In this document: positions 18,135 to 25,908 of the stretch, piece by piece
Layout of the letters: each line of letters starts with the position of its first letter
Position numbering within the stretch: position 1 is the first letter of the stretch
Source: Verrucomicrobiota bacterium
GTDB taxonomy: Bacteria; Chlamydiota; Chlamydiia; Chlamydiales; JAAKFR01
Direction of reading: 5' to 3'
Length of the DNA stretch: 52,811 nucleotides
Assembly: GCA_018239815.1 (NCBI GenBank)
Contig: JAFEGP010000009.1
Coordinates: 1 to 52,811, forward strand
Position numbers and translations under genes: made by a program
Notes under the pieces: model-generated
What the model was told of the DNA's origin: nothing
The model's database searches: none
The model's input: only the letters and a program-made list of their open reading frames with translations

Positions 18135-18809
18135 TTAATCTGATCCGGACGGATGCTCTCTGGATTTTTTATTAAGGCTATTCCCTGGTTTATGGTGAGG
18201 GTCTAAAGCATGTTCTCCGGTGGAGTCTGCTTTGGGTTGACTAGACATAAGGGCACAGTGACCAAAACTATCATCATGCAGTCGATCTAGAAGGTTTTTG
18301 AATGTAGTAGGAGCGGATGGTTCAGCGTCGACCACAAGAGCAGCGGCTCTGTCTAGCGCGTCCTTGGATTTTGTACGAGTATTGCTTGGGAGAGGGGCTC
18401 CGTCAAAATGGTCTACAGATTGTTTCTCAGCAGTAACTGTTTGTGGTGCTACAGATTGTGTAGGATTAGCAAAGACAATCGCAGCTTGACCAGGCATGTG
18501 TCTACCAAAACCGTCTTGATGCATCTGATCTAAAAGGCGTTGAAATATGGCTTGGGATGATGTCTCCTGACCCGCGGTAAGCGAAGAGGCTAAGGGAAGA
18601 GCTGCTTGATCTACACTCATTTGCATGTGAGCCTGTTCAATGACTCCCACTCGGTTCAATAGGGCCTGCGGTTCCGCACCTGTTAAAAAGGGGTTAACGG
18701 GAGGCTGTAATTCTGAAGAGAGAGGGTCAGACCAAGCTTCTGGAACAGGGGGATTGCCCTCAAATTGAGCGCGGAGAGAAAAGGAGAAACTACCATCAAA
18801 ATTTGCCAT
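18135..18809 (-). CDS. Unrecognised protein with two copies of a short repeat
   Basis: A 224-residue protein with no family I recognise. It is rich in Pro, Ser, Gln and Ala and has no membrane segment. A motif occurs twice: FQRLLDQMHQDGFGRHM (about 89-105) and FKNLLDRLHDDSFGHCA (about 169-185), with consensus F-x-x-L-L-D-x-h-H-x-D-x-F-G-x-x. AAGGA precedes the ATG. The low-complexity linkers and repeat are compatible with a secreted effector or an adaptor presenting two identical docking helices. Position next to the membrane AAA ATPase suggests, without proof, that they work together. Codon use looks like the neighbours. Confidence 0.6.
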   Translation of the reverse strand: MANFDGSFSFSLRAQFEGNPPVPEAWSDPLSSELQPPVNPFLTGAEPQALLNRVGVIEQAHMQMSVDQAALPLASSLTAGQETSSQAIFQRLLDQMHQDGFGRHMPGQAAIVFANPTQSVAPQTVTAEKQSVDHFDGAPLPSNTRTKSKDALDRAAALVVDAEPSAPTTFKNLLDRLHDDSFGHCALMSSQPKADSTGEHALDPHHKPGNSLNKKSREHPSGSD

Positions 18810-19007
18810 AAATCCTTAAAAAATGTTGTTTTTGCGGAGGTTTATAAAATGTTAATAATAGAAAAGCTACAGGTTTTTTCGATCTTTGATCGATTTATGG
18901 GGAATGAGTATTAAAATGAAAGCATGGACGGATGCAGCGTGTTTAATTGCAGGCACAATTTCCATCATCCAAAACTTAATCCACCCCTGATAGGGGAGGA
19001 AGATGTT

Positions 19008-19081
19008 TGGGTCTTGATGGACTCGAACCATCGACCCCCTCATTAAAAGTGAGGTGCTCTAACCAACTGAGCTAAAGACCC
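19008..19081 (-). tRNA. tRNA-Lys (UUU)
   Basis: Read on the minus strand, acceptor GGGTCTT pairs with AAGACCC. The D arm is AGCTCAGTTGGTTAGAGC, the anticodon stem-loop CCTCA-CTTTTAA-TGAGG gives anticodon TTT, and the T arm contains GGTTCGAGTCC. The discriminator is A and CCA is not encoded. It lies 26 bp from tRNA-Glu in the same orientation. Confidence 0.97.
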
Positions 19082-19107
19082 ATGCCTTATGTTAGGCAAG
19101 TATTTCT

Positions 19108-19182
19108 TGACCCCAAGGGGATTCGAACCCCTGTTATTGGAATGAAAATCCAGTGTCCTAGGCCAGGCTAGACGATGGGGCC
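19108..19182 (-). tRNA. tRNA-Glu (UUC)
   Basis: Acceptor GGCCCCA pairs with TGGGGTC (one G-U). The anticodon loop TTTTCAT gives TTC, and the T arm is GGGGTTCGAATCCCC. The anticodon stem CTGGA/TCCAA has a C-A mismatch at its outermost pair (27-43). No CCA is encoded; the discriminator is A. In chlamydiae tRNA-Glu also feeds tetrapyrrole synthesis. Confidence 0.96.
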
Positions 19183-19227
19183 GGGCAAGAAAGGTAAGAT
19201 TCTAACTGAGCGACTCTTTTCGCGCAA

Positions 19228-19779
19228 TCAGATGGTGAGGATTTCCTTCTCCTTTAATAGAGTTTCTTCATCCGCACGCTTACAAAACTTATCAGTAAGC
19301 TCCTGAATCTGTTTTTCTCCGCGTTTTAAAGCATCTTCCGGAATCGTTCCATCTGCTTTTTTCTTTTTTAAGGCTTCATTACCATCGCGACGTGCATTAC
19401 GAATCACAACTTTAGTTTCTTCGCATTTACGTTTGGCAATTTTCACCATTTCTTGTCGCACAGATTGGTCCATTTCTGGAATTTTTACGCGGATAACATG
19501 ACCGTCAACAACAGGTCTCACATTCAAGTTAGCAGCTTCAATACCTTTAGCTATTGCATGCAAATTGCTTTGGTCAAAAGGAGCTACAACAATTTGACGG
19601 GCTTCCGGCACAGTCACTGTAGCAATCTCGGGTAAACGCATTTGCGTCCCGTAGACCTCAACAGCCACTTTATCCAACATCGAGGCGTTTGCACGCCCTG
19701 TACGTAAGGTCTTTAACTCATCTTTGAGATGAGTTAAAGCTCCCTGCATTTTATGCTCAGTATCTTTGAGTGTATCCAT
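19228..19779 (-). CDS. frr: Ribosome recycling factor
   Basis: A 183-residue protein with the RRF fold signature: LKTLRTGRANASMLDKVAVEVYG, then VTVPEARQIVVAPFD, then RNARRDGNEALKKKKADGTI. With EF-G it splits post-termination ribosomes. Length is normal. It lies only 41 bp after tsf on the same strand, with no pyrH between them, unlike the rpsB-tsf-pyrH-frr order I recall for Chlamydia and many bacteria. Two tRNA genes follow downstream. Confidence 0.97.
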   Translation of the reverse strand: MDTLKDTEHKMQGALTHLKDELKTLRTGRANASMLDKVAVEVYGTQMRLPEIATVTVPEARQIVVAPFDQSNLHAIAKGIEAANLNVRPVVDGHVIRVKIPEMDQSVRQEMVKIAKRKCEETKVVIRNARRDGNEALKKKKADGTIPEDALKRGEKQIQELTDKFCKRADEETLLKEKEILTI

Positions 19780-19820
19780 CAGCTTCTTCCCTCACGGCTT
19801 TGTCTCAAGTGAACTATAGA

Positions 19821-20669
19821 CTATTCGCCTACTTTCCAACGTAAGAAATAAGAGAGTTTTAAATTCTCACCCTTTGCTTTACCTGTATTTTGAACCAAAT
19901 CACCAACACTTACTGAAGTGTCTTTGATGAAAGGTTGGTAAATCAAGCAAGCTTGTGCATAGAATGCTTTGAGTTTTCCTTCAACAATTTTATCGATAAT
20001 CGCTGCCGGCTTATCTTTAACTTGTGCTCGAGCAATATCTTTTTCTCTTTCTAACACGTCATGAGGAATCTGATCAGTGTTTAGATATTCTGGTGATTCT
20101 GCCGCCACATGCATAGCAATGTCTTTAGCTAAATCCTGATAGCTCCCAGCACCTTCGATTTCTACCAAAGTAACCAATTTACCTCCAGAATGAGAGTAAA
20201 CAGCTAAAGAAGCATTAGGTTTTTTTGCAATAAGCTTTAAACGCTTCACTTGGATGTTCTCTCCCAAGCTTTGGATAGTAATAGCTCTTACTTCATCAAG
20301 AGTAAGCTTTGGATCCTTAGAGCAAGATAATTTTAGCAGAGCTTCAACAGAAGCAGGTGCATGACGGCAAACTTCCTCTGCGATCATATGGGCAAACTGT
20401 TGAAATTTTTCGTTTTTAACAACAAAATCTGTCTCGGCATTTATTTCTACTAGAGATAGATATTGGTTGTTTTCAGCTATAGCAATGACACCTTCATTGG
20501 TTTCACGGCTTTCTTTTTTTACTGCAGAAGCGATGCCAGCTTTACGTAGGTTAGCAATAGCTAACTCAATATCACCTTTAGCTTCTGTCAAAGCTTCTTT
20601 ACATTTTCCCATTCCAACCCCAGTGCGTTCACGGAGTTGTTTCAATAATTCTGCAGTCACTTCAGCCAT
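19821..20669 (-). CDS. tsf: Elongation factor Ts
   Basis: A 282-residue EF-Ts, the nucleotide exchange factor of EF-Tu. The N-terminal UBA-like domain reads LLKQLRERTGVGMGKCKEAL, and the signature VEINAETDFVVKNEKF with its TDFV motif contacts EF-Tu. The dimerisation core follows (IAMHVAAESPEYL). The start overlaps the rpsB stop by 8 bp, so translation is probably coupled. Confidence 0.97.
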   Translation of the reverse strand: MAEVTAELLKQLRERTGVGMGKCKEALTEAKGDIELAIANLRKAGIASAVKKESRETNEGVIAIAENNQYLSLVEINAETDFVVKNEKFQQFAHMIAEEVCRHAPASVEALLKLSCSKDPKLTLDEVRAITIQSLGENIQVKRLKLIAKKPNASLAVYSHSGGKLVTLVEIEGAGSYQDLAKDIAMHVAAESPEYLNTDQIPHDVLEREKDIARAQVKDKPAAIIDKIVEGKLKAFYAQACLIYQPFIKDTSVSVGDLVQNTGKAKGENLKLSYFLRWKVGE

Positions 20670-21468
20670 TGGATTCTTTCTCCTCTCTCACCCCTGCTGG
20701 AATGGCAAAGGCCTCTTCTCCCTCAAGAGATAGATTTAATTGATTTTTTGTGTCGATAATTGCTTGTGTCAAAGTAGAGACGATAAGTTTAACGCTTTTT
20801 AAAGCATCATCATTACAAGGGATAACGTGTGTTACAAGATCAGGATCGCAATTTGTATCAACAAGAGCTAAAACAGGGATGCCTAATTTGCGAGCTTCAC
20901 TCACAGCAATGTGCTCATGGCTAGGATCTACAACGATCAACAATCCAGGAAGCTTGCGCATAGAACGAACACCAGAAAGGTTTCTTTCGAGTTTTTGTTG
21001 CTCTTTCGACAAAAGAGAAAGTTCTTTTTTAGTCAAACCTTCTCCACCTGTTGCAACTTGATGTTCAACTTTTTCTAAAGTTTTAACAGAGTTGCGAATG
21101 GTGGACATGTTCGTAAGCATACCGCCTAACCAACGTTCGCAAACATAAAATTCGCCACAAGATTCAGCACAATCACGGATTACAAGCTTAGCTTGTTTCT
21201 TTGTGCCAACAAATAAAATGGATTTTCTCTGAGCAACAGTATCTCGAACAAAATCGACCCCTTTGCGCAGTTGTTCTAGAGTTTTAGCGAGGTCAATGAT
21301 ATCTAAACCGCCACGAGTATCAAAAATGAAACGCTCCATTTTTGGATTCCAACGACGTTTCTGGTGGCCAAAATGCACGCCAGCATCTAATAAATCTTTA
21401 ATTGAAACTTCAATAGGTGAATCTTGTAAGTCCAAGCCTTGTCCCTTTATGGTTTGTTGACGCGGCAT
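20662..21468 (-). CDS. rpsB: 30S ribosomal protein S2
   Basis: A 268-residue S2, recognised from VSIKDLLDAGVHFGHQKRRWNPKM, SILFVGTKKQAK, ERWLGGMLTN and IPVLALVDTNCDPDLVTHVIP. The N-terminus carries about 20 extra residues before the usual start of homology (IKDLL). It is the first gene of rpsB-tsf-frr on the minus strand and has a short leader with two small hairpins between it and tRNA-Gly. Confidence 0.97.
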   Translation of the reverse strand: MPRQQTIKGQGLDLQDSPIEVSIKDLLDAGVHFGHQKRRWNPKMERFIFDTRGGLDIIDLAKTLEQLRKGVDFVRDTVAQRKSILFVGTKKQAKLVIRDCAESCGEFYVCERWLGGMLTNMSTIRNSVKTLEKVEHQVATGGEGLTKKELSLLSKEQQKLERNLSGVRSMRKLPGLLIVVDPSHEHIAVSEARKLGIPVLALVDTNCDPDLVTHVIPCNDDALKSVKLIVSTLTQAIIDTKNQLNLSLEGEEAFAIPAGVREEKESNG

Positions 21469-21509
21469 CCATTAAAAAATGGATTTCGGTCTTGGTTTAT
21501 GGCAGTTCT

Positions 21510-21596
21510 CTAAAAGAGCTTTTAGGGATTCCTAGCCCACGCTCTTCTGCCTAAGAGCGACGGCGAGAGGATATCAAAGAGGGAAGATTAATACAA
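21510..21596 (-). promoter_or_regulatory. Candidate rpsB promoter and hairpin leader
   Basis: On the minus strand a -35-like TTGTAT (21596-21591) is followed after 17 bp by a -10-like TATCCT (21573-21568). The leader then contains two perfect hairpins: GCTCTT/AAGAGC (21541-21546 with 21553-21558) and CTAAAAG/CTTTTAG (21510-21516 with 21519-21525). Ribosomal protein S2 is known to repress its own mRNA in several bacteria, so a regulatory leader is plausible. The promoter match is weak. Confidence 0.35.
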
Positions 21597-21638
21597 GAAT
21601 CTTAATAAAAAGGAAGGCTGAGGGGGAAAGGTAAAAAA

Positions 21639-21709
21639 AGCGCCTGATCAGAATCGAACTGACACAAGTAGCTTGGAAGGCTACGGCTCTACCATTGAGC
21701 TACAGGCGC
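21639..21709 (-). tRNA. tRNA-Gly (UCC)
   Basis: Acceptor GCGCCTG pairs with CAGGCGC. The D arm is AGCTCAATGGTAGAGC, the anticodon stem-loop GTAGC-CTTCCAA-GCTAC gives anticodon TCC, and the T arm holds AGTTCGATTCT. The discriminator is T and no CCA is encoded. It lies 170 bp before rpsB in the same direction. Confidence 0.97.
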
Positions 21710-22152
21710 GCTAACTAAAAACTTTGAATAAATTCCTGTTTCCTAGCTCTAAGGCAGCTCCACAGGCTTTAAACCGATATTCCAACGGCTTTTTTTTGAA
21801 ACTTGACTGTGTTGAACAATTGTTTCTATCCACTCACAAGAGATGATGCAATGAATGTGACATTTCCCTTGCCTAAAGGCGAATAGGGATTGATACCCAC
21901 GCTATCACGTCCGAGAGAGATGGAAGAAAAATACAATAGCGTGGGATTAATTGCAATCGCCTTGTATCCCACCCATGAAGAAGTGGGTTTTACATCGCAA
22001 GGGATAAAAAGGGAGAATGTTTTTATGCAAAAGAAGATTATTTTAAATAAAATTTTGATAAAAGATGGTGGGAGCCTTATTTTTTCCAATAGCATACTGG
22101 TTAAAATTATGGCTGGAGAACGCTCGACTCATTTTGTTAGGATATTCGATCA
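21710..22152 (+). other. Spacer before PBP2 with clustered inverted repeats
   Basis: This stretch of 443 bp has no gene I can support. It contains a perfect 10-bp inverted repeat, CCCACGCTAT (21896-21905) with ATAGCGTGGG (21936-21945), flanked by the matching outer pieces GGCGA/TCGCC. A shorter one follows (TATCCC with GGGATA around 21965-22006). An 88-codon frame at 21890-22156 ends in a GTGA overlap with the PBP2 start but looks non-coding. The PBP2 promoter must lie here or further upstream. Confidence 0.5.
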
Positions 22153-25100
22153 GTGAGAAGAACTCCTGCTAAAACTATTCTGGAAAAATCAAAAAAGATC
22201 CTTTGGGGACTTTTACTGGTTTTCTTTGTGATTGTTGTTCGTGTGTGGTTTTTGGCTATAGTTTTGCACGAAAATAAGTTGCAAGAAGCACGACGTCCTC
22301 AAAAACGCAAAGTCGTTGAAAAAGCCGAAAGAGCTTCAATCTATGATCGCTTTGGCGAAGTTATGGCTACTAATACTGTCCAGTACAATGTGGGAATTTG
22401 CTACGGACAGATGAGACATATTCCTCGTTATATGACCAAAAGAGATGACAAGGGCAAAAAAATTCGCTGCTATCCCAGAAAAGACTATATTACGGCCTTA
22501 AGTCAGCTTTTGGAACAAGAACTAGGGCTTCATGCAGAACGTGTTGAGGACGAAATTTACGCTAAAGCAGCAATTTTAGGACAGGCTCCTTATATGCTCA
22601 AACTCGACATTTCGGAGGAAGCTTATTTTCGTCTCAATATGCTGGAAAAAGATTGGCCAGGCTTAATTACAGAACTATCAGCTAAACGTTGCTATCCTAA
22701 GCAATCCGTTGCGGCTGATATTGTAGGTTATCTAGGCCCCATCAGCCGTTCGCACTATGAAGCCATCTTACAAGAAATGAAAATTTTGAAAGAGGCTCTT
22801 GATGAAGATCCTGACCAGCAACAGCTTCGGGATAGATTAAGTGAATTAGAAAAACTAGCTTACACCATTAATGATTTAACAGGAAAAATTGGAGTAGAAG
22901 CAACCTGTGATGAACAATTACGGGGCAAAACAGGGAAAAGACTGTACCTAACAGATATTAAAGGTAATTATATTAGAGAGTTGGAGGGGTCTTATCCGCC
23001 TATTGCTGGACAATCTATTAAGTTGACCATCAGTTCGCAGTTGCAGGAATATGCAGAGCGTCTATTGGCGCAGTATAGTCAAGAGCCCCCTTCTCTTCAG
23101 GCCTCTTCTTTAGCCAAAAATAAATGTGTCCCAGAACAACGCCCTTGGATTAAGGAAGGCGCTATTGTTGTCTTAGACCCAAGATCGGGGGAAATCTTAG
23201 CTTTAGCTTCTCATCCTAGGTTCAATCCTTGTGATTTCATGGCCAGTACCAACATAGAGGAACAGCAACAAAAGCAATGGAGAGTGGGTCAGTGGTTAGA
23301 ATCAGATGGTTATCTAGCCGCCGTATGGGATCGACAAGTTCCTTTAATTAGAGAAAAATTCGATATTTTTAAAGGTGAGTTCTACGAAGAAGAAAACTAT
23401 CTAGATTGGTCTCTTTATTTAAATATGATTTTGCCAGAACACTCTGCAGTCTTAAAAACGCTGAACAAGCACGCCTCTCTGCAAGATGCTATCCTTGTTC
23501 AGAATGCAATAAGTCATCTGCTCCAAATTTTCAATCCTCTTTCTGCTGCAAAAATTATTGACCTACTTTACGCAGACTCAGAAGAGGATTTGACAGGTAC
23601 GCTTATTACCTTACAAGAAAAAGATCTTTTTCAGGACAAACTGTTAAATAACCCTGAAATAAAAAGCTGTACTGATTTTTTGATTCAATATTTCAAAGAT
23701 TTGCATTCCAATCATGATAAATTATTGCTTGTGGATTTATATAGGCTGGTCATTGACCCTTCGTTTTTTTCTCAAGAAGTTTTTGATCGCTATGCTGCCC
23801 TTACATTGAATGAGTATCGCATTTTAACTACACAATTTACGTCTGTTCAGCAAGCTATTAAAGAAATCCTTAAGCCCTGGTTTCATGAGTATGCATTTAA
23901 ACAATGGAGACAAGAAGAGTTTAAAAATTTTTTGGCCAAGCAACGTAAAGAAGAAAAAGCTGCCGGGAGAAAATATGCTAAACCGTATCTGGATTATTTA
24001 GACGAGGAAGAAGAAAGACAATTTAGAGAGTTTTGGGATCAAAATAAATTAGCTCTTGTCATGTTATTTTTGCAGGGAGGAGAGGTTCCTGGGAACTTGA
24101 TCCCTTATGTCGAAAAAATCAAAAGTAAACAGGCAGAATTAGCTAAAATCAAAGAATGTGAAGCAGTATGGCAGTATGACTATCTAGCTTTGCAACAGAA
24201 GTTTATTGATTTAGATCCAGCGGTTTTACAGGGATTGCTAAAAACTTTCCGTCCTTTCGACCAATTAAGGCGTCCCCTTTATGGAATTTATCCTCAATTA
24301 CGTCATGATCCTCAAACCAATGAACGTTTTGAGTGTCATCTTGCACAAGGATTTTATCCTCGTTACGGATACGGCTATCTACGGTCTCATGCCTTTAGAC
24401 AAGCAGCAACAGTTGGATCATTATTTAAACTGATTCCTGGTTATGCAGCTTTATGTCAAGAATATCAATCACACAAGGCAGAATCTTTAAATCCGCTGAC
24501 TATTGTAGATAGCAAACATCATATTGCAGGTAAAAAAGGAGGGTGGTACGTAGGCTTTTTCCCTGACGGCCGTCCTATTCCTCTTTACTATCATGGAGGA
24601 AGATTACCTCGTAGCGAACACTTTGGTGTAGGGAAAGTAGATCTTGCTAAAGCTTTAGAAGTATCAAGCAACCCTTATTTTGCTTTGCTAGCGGGGGAGG
24701 TTCTTGAGGACCCAGAGGATCTATGTCATGCAGCTCGCTTATTTGGATTTGGGGAGAAAACAGGAATCGATCTCATCGGTGAATATGGTGGGAATATTCC
24801 TCAAGACGTTAGTTATAATAAAACAGGCTTATATGCGATGGCCATAGGCCAGCATACGTTGTTGGCAACACCTTTACAAGCAGCTGTAATGTTAAGTGCG
24901 CTGGTGAATGGTGGAAAAGTTCTCAAACCAAAAATTCTTGCTACTGAACCCACGATTTGTCGTTGGCAGGTATTTTTACCTGAGGCTGTTAAAAGGCCGT
25001 TGCTTGAAGGTATGCGAGGTGTCATGTTAGGAGATAAAGGGACTGCTCGCTTTGCTTGTTCTAAATTTCCATCAGACTTAATCACCCAAACAATAGGTAA

Positions 25101-25353
25101 AACAAGCACAGCAGAAGTATTAGATAGCTTTGGATGCGATTCTTTGTCTAAACAGGTAAAAAACAAAGAAATTTGGTTTGGAGCTATTACGTTTGAACCC
25201 CAAGATGAGAGAAGATATATATATCCTGAGCTTGTTGTTATTGTGTATCTCAAACACGGTGAATTCGGTCGCCATGCTGTTCCTTATGCTTTGAAAATGG
25301 CTCAGAAATGGCGTCAGATTAAACAAACAGAACAAGTAGCCACTCGCAAATAA
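22153..25353 (+). CDS. Penicillin-binding protein 2-type transpeptidase, very long form
   Basis: A 1066-residue class B PBP. One N-terminal membrane helix (about 15-38) is followed by a pedestal domain (ERASIYDRFGEVMATN ... IVGYLGPISR ... GKIGVEATCDEQLRGKTGKR). The transpeptidase domain carries Ser756 in SLFK (SxxK), SSN at 838-840 and KTS at 983-985. Typical PBP2 has about 600-650 residues; here some 340 extra, charged, mostly helical residues separate LDPRSGEILALASHPRF (about 336-360) from SLFK. Chlamydial PBP2 is also about 1080 residues (recalled). It crosslinks division-site peptidoglycan and is the mecillinam target. The start is GTG. Confidence 0.93.
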   Translation: MRRTPAKTILEKSKKILWGLLLVFFVIVVRVWFLAIVLHENKLQEARRPQKRKVVEKAERASIYDRFGEVMATNTVQYNVGICYGQMRHIPRYMTKRDDKGKKIRCYPRKDYITALSQLLEQELGLHAERVEDEIYAKAAILGQAPYMLKLDISEEAYFRLNMLEKDWPGLITELSAKRCYPKQSVAADIVGYLGPISRSHYEAILQEMKILKEALDEDPDQQQLRDRLSELEKLAYTINDLTGKIGVEATCDEQLRGKTGKRLYLTDIKGNYIRELEGSYPPIAGQSIKLTISSQLQEYAERLLAQYSQEPPSLQASSLAKNKCVPEQRPWIKEGAIVVLDPRSGEILALASHPRFNPCDFMASTNIEEQQQKQWRVGQWLESDGYLAAVWDRQVPLIREKFDIFKGEFYEEENYLDWSLYLNMILPEHSAVLKTLNKHASLQDAILVQNAISHLLQIFNPLSAAKIIDLLYADSEEDLTGTLITLQEKDLFQDKLLNNPEIKSCTDFLIQYFKDLHSNHDKLLLVDLYRLVIDPSFFSQEVFDRYAALTLNEYRILTTQFTSVQQAIKEILKPWFHEYAFKQWRQEEFKNFLAKQRKEEKAAGRKYAKPYLDYLDEEEERQFREFWDQNKLALVMLFLQGGEVPGNLIPYVEKIKSKQAELAKIKECEAVWQYDYLALQQKFIDLDPAVLQGLLKTFRPFDQLRRPLYGIYPQLRHDPQTNERFECHLAQGFYPRYGYGYLRSHAFRQAATVGSLFKLIPGYAALCQEYQSHKAESLNPLTIVDSKHHIAGKKGGWYVGFFPDGRPIPLYYHGGRLPRSEHFGVGKVDLAKALEVSSNPYFALLAGEVLEDPEDLCHAARLFGFGEKTGIDLIGEYGGNIPQDVSYNKTGLYAMAIGQHTLLATPLQAAVMLSALVNGGKVLKPKILATEPTICRWQVFLPEAVKRPLLEGMRGVMLGDKGTARFACSKFPSDLITQTIGKTSTAEVLDSFGCDSLSKQVKNKEIWFGAITFEPQDERRYIYPELVVIVYLKHGEFGRHAVPYALKMAQKWRQIKQTEQVATRK

Positions 25354-25392
25354 GATAAAAATTCTTGTATTAATCTTCAGTTAAGGACTAAG

Positions 25393-25740
25393 ATGTATCG
25401 GTCTTTGATTTTAATTTTGGAAGTTAATCATATGGCCTCGACTCCTCTTATAAGAGCACAAGACACAGTTGATCCCAGCGCCATATCGCGCTGCGAAAAA
25501 AACACAGCCAGAGTTTTAATCGCTATTAGTATCACTAGTGCAGTACTGGCTGTTTTGTTCCGTCTTTTTTCAGGAGATTCCTCATCTGGAGGTTCCTTAT
25601 CTAAGAGGCAAGATGAAGGCCCAAACTTGATAGTAGCTGTTGTGCTTTTCTCTGTTGTGTCAGGAGTTTCAGGAATAGCAGGAATCATCTACGGTTATTG
25701 GTTAGATCAACGGCCAGCTAATCTCAATTTGCAAGCATAA
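25393..25740 (+). CDS. Small two-helix membrane protein, Inc-like
   Basis: A 115-residue protein. Two hydrophobic segments, VLIAISITSAVLAVLFRLF and a second within LIVAVVLFSVVSGVSGIAGI, are separated by only ~20 polar residues (SGDSSSGGSLSKRQDEGPN). This closely spaced bilobed pattern is the hallmark used to predict chlamydial inclusion-membrane proteins, which are T3S substrates. There is no cleavable signal peptide. AAGGA lies 5 nt before the ATG at 25393; an ATG at 25432 (with GGAAG 8 nt upstream) would shorten it by 13 residues. A frame on the opposite strand is a shadow. Function beyond membrane insertion cannot be assigned. Confidence 0.65.
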   Translation: MYRSLILILEVNHMASTPLIRAQDTVDPSAISRCEKNTARVLIAISITSAVLAVLFRLFSGDSSSGGSLSKRQDEGPNLIVAVVLFSVVSGVSGIAGIIYGYWLDQRPANLNLQA

Positions 25741-25799
25741 AAGTCTAATTCTCAAAAACAAAAAGTGTTTTGCTCTTGGATGGATATGCTGTCTCTTCT

Positions 25800-25851
25800 T
25801 TTTTAGAAAAAGAACTTATGAAGCCTTTTTCTAAAAAGTCACCGGTTTTTT
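25800..25851 (+). terminator. Possible terminator after the Inc-like gene
   Basis: A perfect 13-bp inverted repeat, TTTTTAGAAAAAG (25800-25812) with CTTTTTCTAAAAA (25825-25837) and a 12-nt loop, is followed after 8 nt by a run of six T (25846-25851). The stem is AT-rich and the T run is not adjacent, so it is not a textbook intrinsic terminator. It separates the Inc-like gene from the TPR gene. Confidence 0.4.
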
Positions 25852-25908
25852 AATGTCATGGCATCGATCTTGCGACAACGATCCAAAGAAAATAAGGAGC
25901 GTGAACGC

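Noticed and set aside
18984-18996. CCCCT/AGGGG hairpin downstream of tRNA-Lys as a terminator
   Set aside because: The stem is only five pairs (seven with a mismatch) and no T run follows on the minus strand.
21890-22156. 88-codon frame ending in a GTGA overlap with PBP2
   Set aside because: The overlap is suggestive, but the frame runs through the inverted repeats, lacks a clear Shine-Dalgarno, and an equally long frame exists on the opposite strand. Composition does not look coding.
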